Shown: positions 6,344-7,622 of the stretch, piece by piece
How the letters are laid out: each line of letters opens with the position of its first letter
Numbering within the stretch: the first letter of the stretch is position 1
Source of the DNA: Bacteroidota bacterium
GTDB taxonomy: Bacteria > Bacteroidota > Bacteroidia > Bacteroidales > Marinifilaceae
NCBI GenBank assembly: GCA_023400335.1
Contig: JAEXFF010000222.1
Coordinates: 1 to 7,622, forward strand
Length of the DNA: 7,622 nucleotides
Reading direction: 5' to 3'
Made by a program: the position numbers and the translations under genes
Notes under the pieces: generated by a model
What the model was told of the DNA's origin: nothing
Database searches by the model: none
What the model saw: the letters and a program-made list of their open reading frames with translations, nothing else

Positions 6344-7622
6344 TTACCATTTTTTACTGAGCAAATTTTCCCGGGGATTCAGTTCAACTCCCGACAACAC
6401 AGCCGTTTCAGGGATTTCCAGTACCCAGCGGTCATCTCCCGGATAAAGCGTATTTTCTTCTCCTGTATTTGTCCGATGCGTTACCGGTATTTTATACCTG
6501 ACCAAATCCCAGTACCGAAGTCCTTCCCACATAAATTCATTCCGGCGGAAATCGAGTATACATAAAATCAGGGATTTCTTTAAATCCGACCAGGAAGCAG
6601 AACCGTAAGCATTGTACTTTTTCATAAAATGTTCTTCATTCTGGAGGGTCGTTGCGTAATACTTAATTAAGGCAGCCTCTGTAATCACATGTAAATCTTC
6701 CTTATAATTCAAAATCCGCTGACGGCAAAATACATTCAAGTCTGCGATCGCTGCTTCGTAATTATCCAGCATTGCATAAGCCTCGGCCCGGTTCAGCAAA
6801 ACCTCCTCATTCCGGAAAGTAGGAAATATCGTATAGATTTTTCCTGAGCTCGCATTGATATCAGTCTTGATAAACAATTCATAAAATTTCGGGACATAAT
6901 AATTTTCATCTTTATGATAGGTCCGGTAAGCCCAGCTCCCTCCTGTAACATTAGCAGCATTTTTATCCAAAGTGACTCCCAGGTCATCGGTAGTGGTTCC
7001 GTATCTCCAGGTATTGGCATAACGGGACATCCGGGATACCATTTCTGTCAGTAAAAGATTGGAGGTGTTACTGGAAGAACCGTAAGCGATTTTAATTTCT
7101 TCAGAACCGGAGGCAGCTCCATAAGTAGTCAGCCAGGGCTGAAAATTATTCTTAGCGTATAAGGCTGCCTGATCAGTTGCGGCCACATTTTTCACTCCCT
7201 CTTCTCCGATAAACTCTACCGGCCTCGGAAACACTTTATTTGCATGAGAAATCACACTATTCCAATCCCCTTTATACAAATAAAACCGACTGGCAAAAGC
7301 GTGAGCTGCAGCTTGTGTAAAATGATACCGAGGTACCGAATAAGTGGCATCCGCACCGATTTTATCAATCGATTCAAGAATATCCTGTTCAATTTTCTCA
7401 TACGTCTTAGCCACTGTCTCCCGGTCATAATGGGCTACAGCAACGGTTTCCGGTTCCGTTACATAAGGAATACCCGGAGCATTGTTTGCTCCTCCCAGTT
7501 CATAGAACTGAGCGTACAGAGAAACCAGTATAAAATGAGAAAAAGCCCGTATCATCTTCGCCTCAGCTACATAAGGAAGTTGTTCTTTGGGCATCCCCAT
7601 CTCTTCAGCAGCTTTTAAGGCA
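6344..7622 (-). CDS. SusD/RagB-family substrate-binding outer-membrane lipoprotein (N-terminus outside window)
   Basis: About 425 C-terminal residues of a SusD/RagB-type protein, the surface lipoprotein that lids a SusC/RagA TonB-dependent channel and binds the incoming substrate. The frame is open at the right edge: codons before the ATG at 7600 read ALKAAEE and continue the helix into MGMPKEQLPYVAEAKMIRAF. That ATG is therefore internal, and the signal peptide and roughly the first 100 residues are missing. Family features are the AEAKMIRAFSHFILVSLYAQFY helical repeat near the visible N-terminus, AAAHAFASRFYLYKGDW (TPR-like), RNEEVLLNRAEAYA, and near the C-terminus RRNEFMWEGLRYWDLVRYK. The ending NPRENLLSKKW is typical in position. 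The substrate is not readable from sequence. RagB homologues bind peptides and SusD homologues bind glycans; the adjacent metallohydrolase and the absence of any glycoside hydrolase lean toward a non-glycan cargo. It is the first visible gene of the operon; a SusC gene is expected upstream, beyond the edge. Confidence 0.95.
   Translation of the reverse strand, partial: ALKAAEEMGMPKEQLPYVAEAKMIRAFSHFILVSLYAQFYELGGANNAPGIPYVTEPETVAVAHYDRETVAKTYEKIEQDILESIDKIGADATYSVPRYHFTQAAAHAFASRFYLYKGDWNSVISHANKVFPRPVEFIGEEGVKNVAATDQAALYAKNNFQPWLTTYGAASGSEEIKIAYGSSSNTSNLLLTEMVSRMSRYANTWRYGTTTDDLGVTLDKNAANVTGGSWAYRTYHKDENYYVPKFYELFIKTDINASSGKIYTIFPTFRNEEVLLNRAEAYAMLDNYEAAIADLNVFCRQRILNYKEDLHVITEAALIKYYATTLQNEEHFMKKYNAYGSASWSDLKKSLILCILDFRRNEFMWEGLRYWDLVRYKIPVTHRTNTGEENTLYPGDDRWVLEIPETAVLSGVELNPRENLLSKKW

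Noticed and set aside
6793..7020. 75-codon minus-strand frame inside SusD
   Set aside because: Overlaps the SusD gene in another frame; no start signal or recognisable content.
7244..7618. 124-codon plus-strand frame opposite SusD
   Set aside because: Antisense to conserved SusD helices, with no independent family signal.

Overview
The window looks like part of a Bacteroidales genome (gut-type Bacteroidota). The evidence is an incomplete SusD/RagB-type gene followed by three lipoprotein genes with Bacteroidota-style acidic residues after the lipid cysteine, start sites mostly without Shine-Dalgarno sequences, and RiPP leader peptides of the Bacteroidales double-glycine kind. The genus cannot be resolved from sequence alone. 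The window is cut inside a gene at both ends.

Left part (1-600, plus strand): two tandem genes for small cysteine-rich RiPP precursors. The first lacks its N-terminus because the window begins inside its leader; the second is complete. Both have a leader ending in a GG cleavage motif, a 15-16 residue Gly/acidic spacer, and a core with seven cysteines spaced 5-7 residues apart. Almost every cysteine has a Ser or Thr three or four residues before it, and the offset agrees between the two peptides at the first five cysteines. This suggests multi-ring lanthipeptides, although another thioether or disulfide chemistry is possible. No modifying enzyme or transporter is visible; these would be expected to the left of the window. 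A perfect hairpin after the second gene is a likely terminator.

Middle part (600-2060): a convergent minus-strand gene for a DUF5996 protein, then about 525 bases without a credible gene. That gap holds a GC-rich structured patch and, at its right end, a strong minus-strand terminator.

Right part (2060-7622, minus strand): an outer-membrane nutrient-acquisition operon read right to left. It encodes SusD/RagB (partial), a zinc-metallohydrolase lipoprotein with HEFVH, a DUF4302 lipoprotein, and a four-repeat FN3-like lipoprotein with an unassigned C-terminal domain. Gaps are only 13-26 bases, and the unit ends at the 2001-2039 terminator. A SusC-type TonB-dependent receptor is expected just beyond the right edge. 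The likely picture is surface lipoproteins that capture and process a substrate, possibly peptide-like, for a SusC/SusD import complex. Nothing in the sequence links this operon directly to the RiPP genes.
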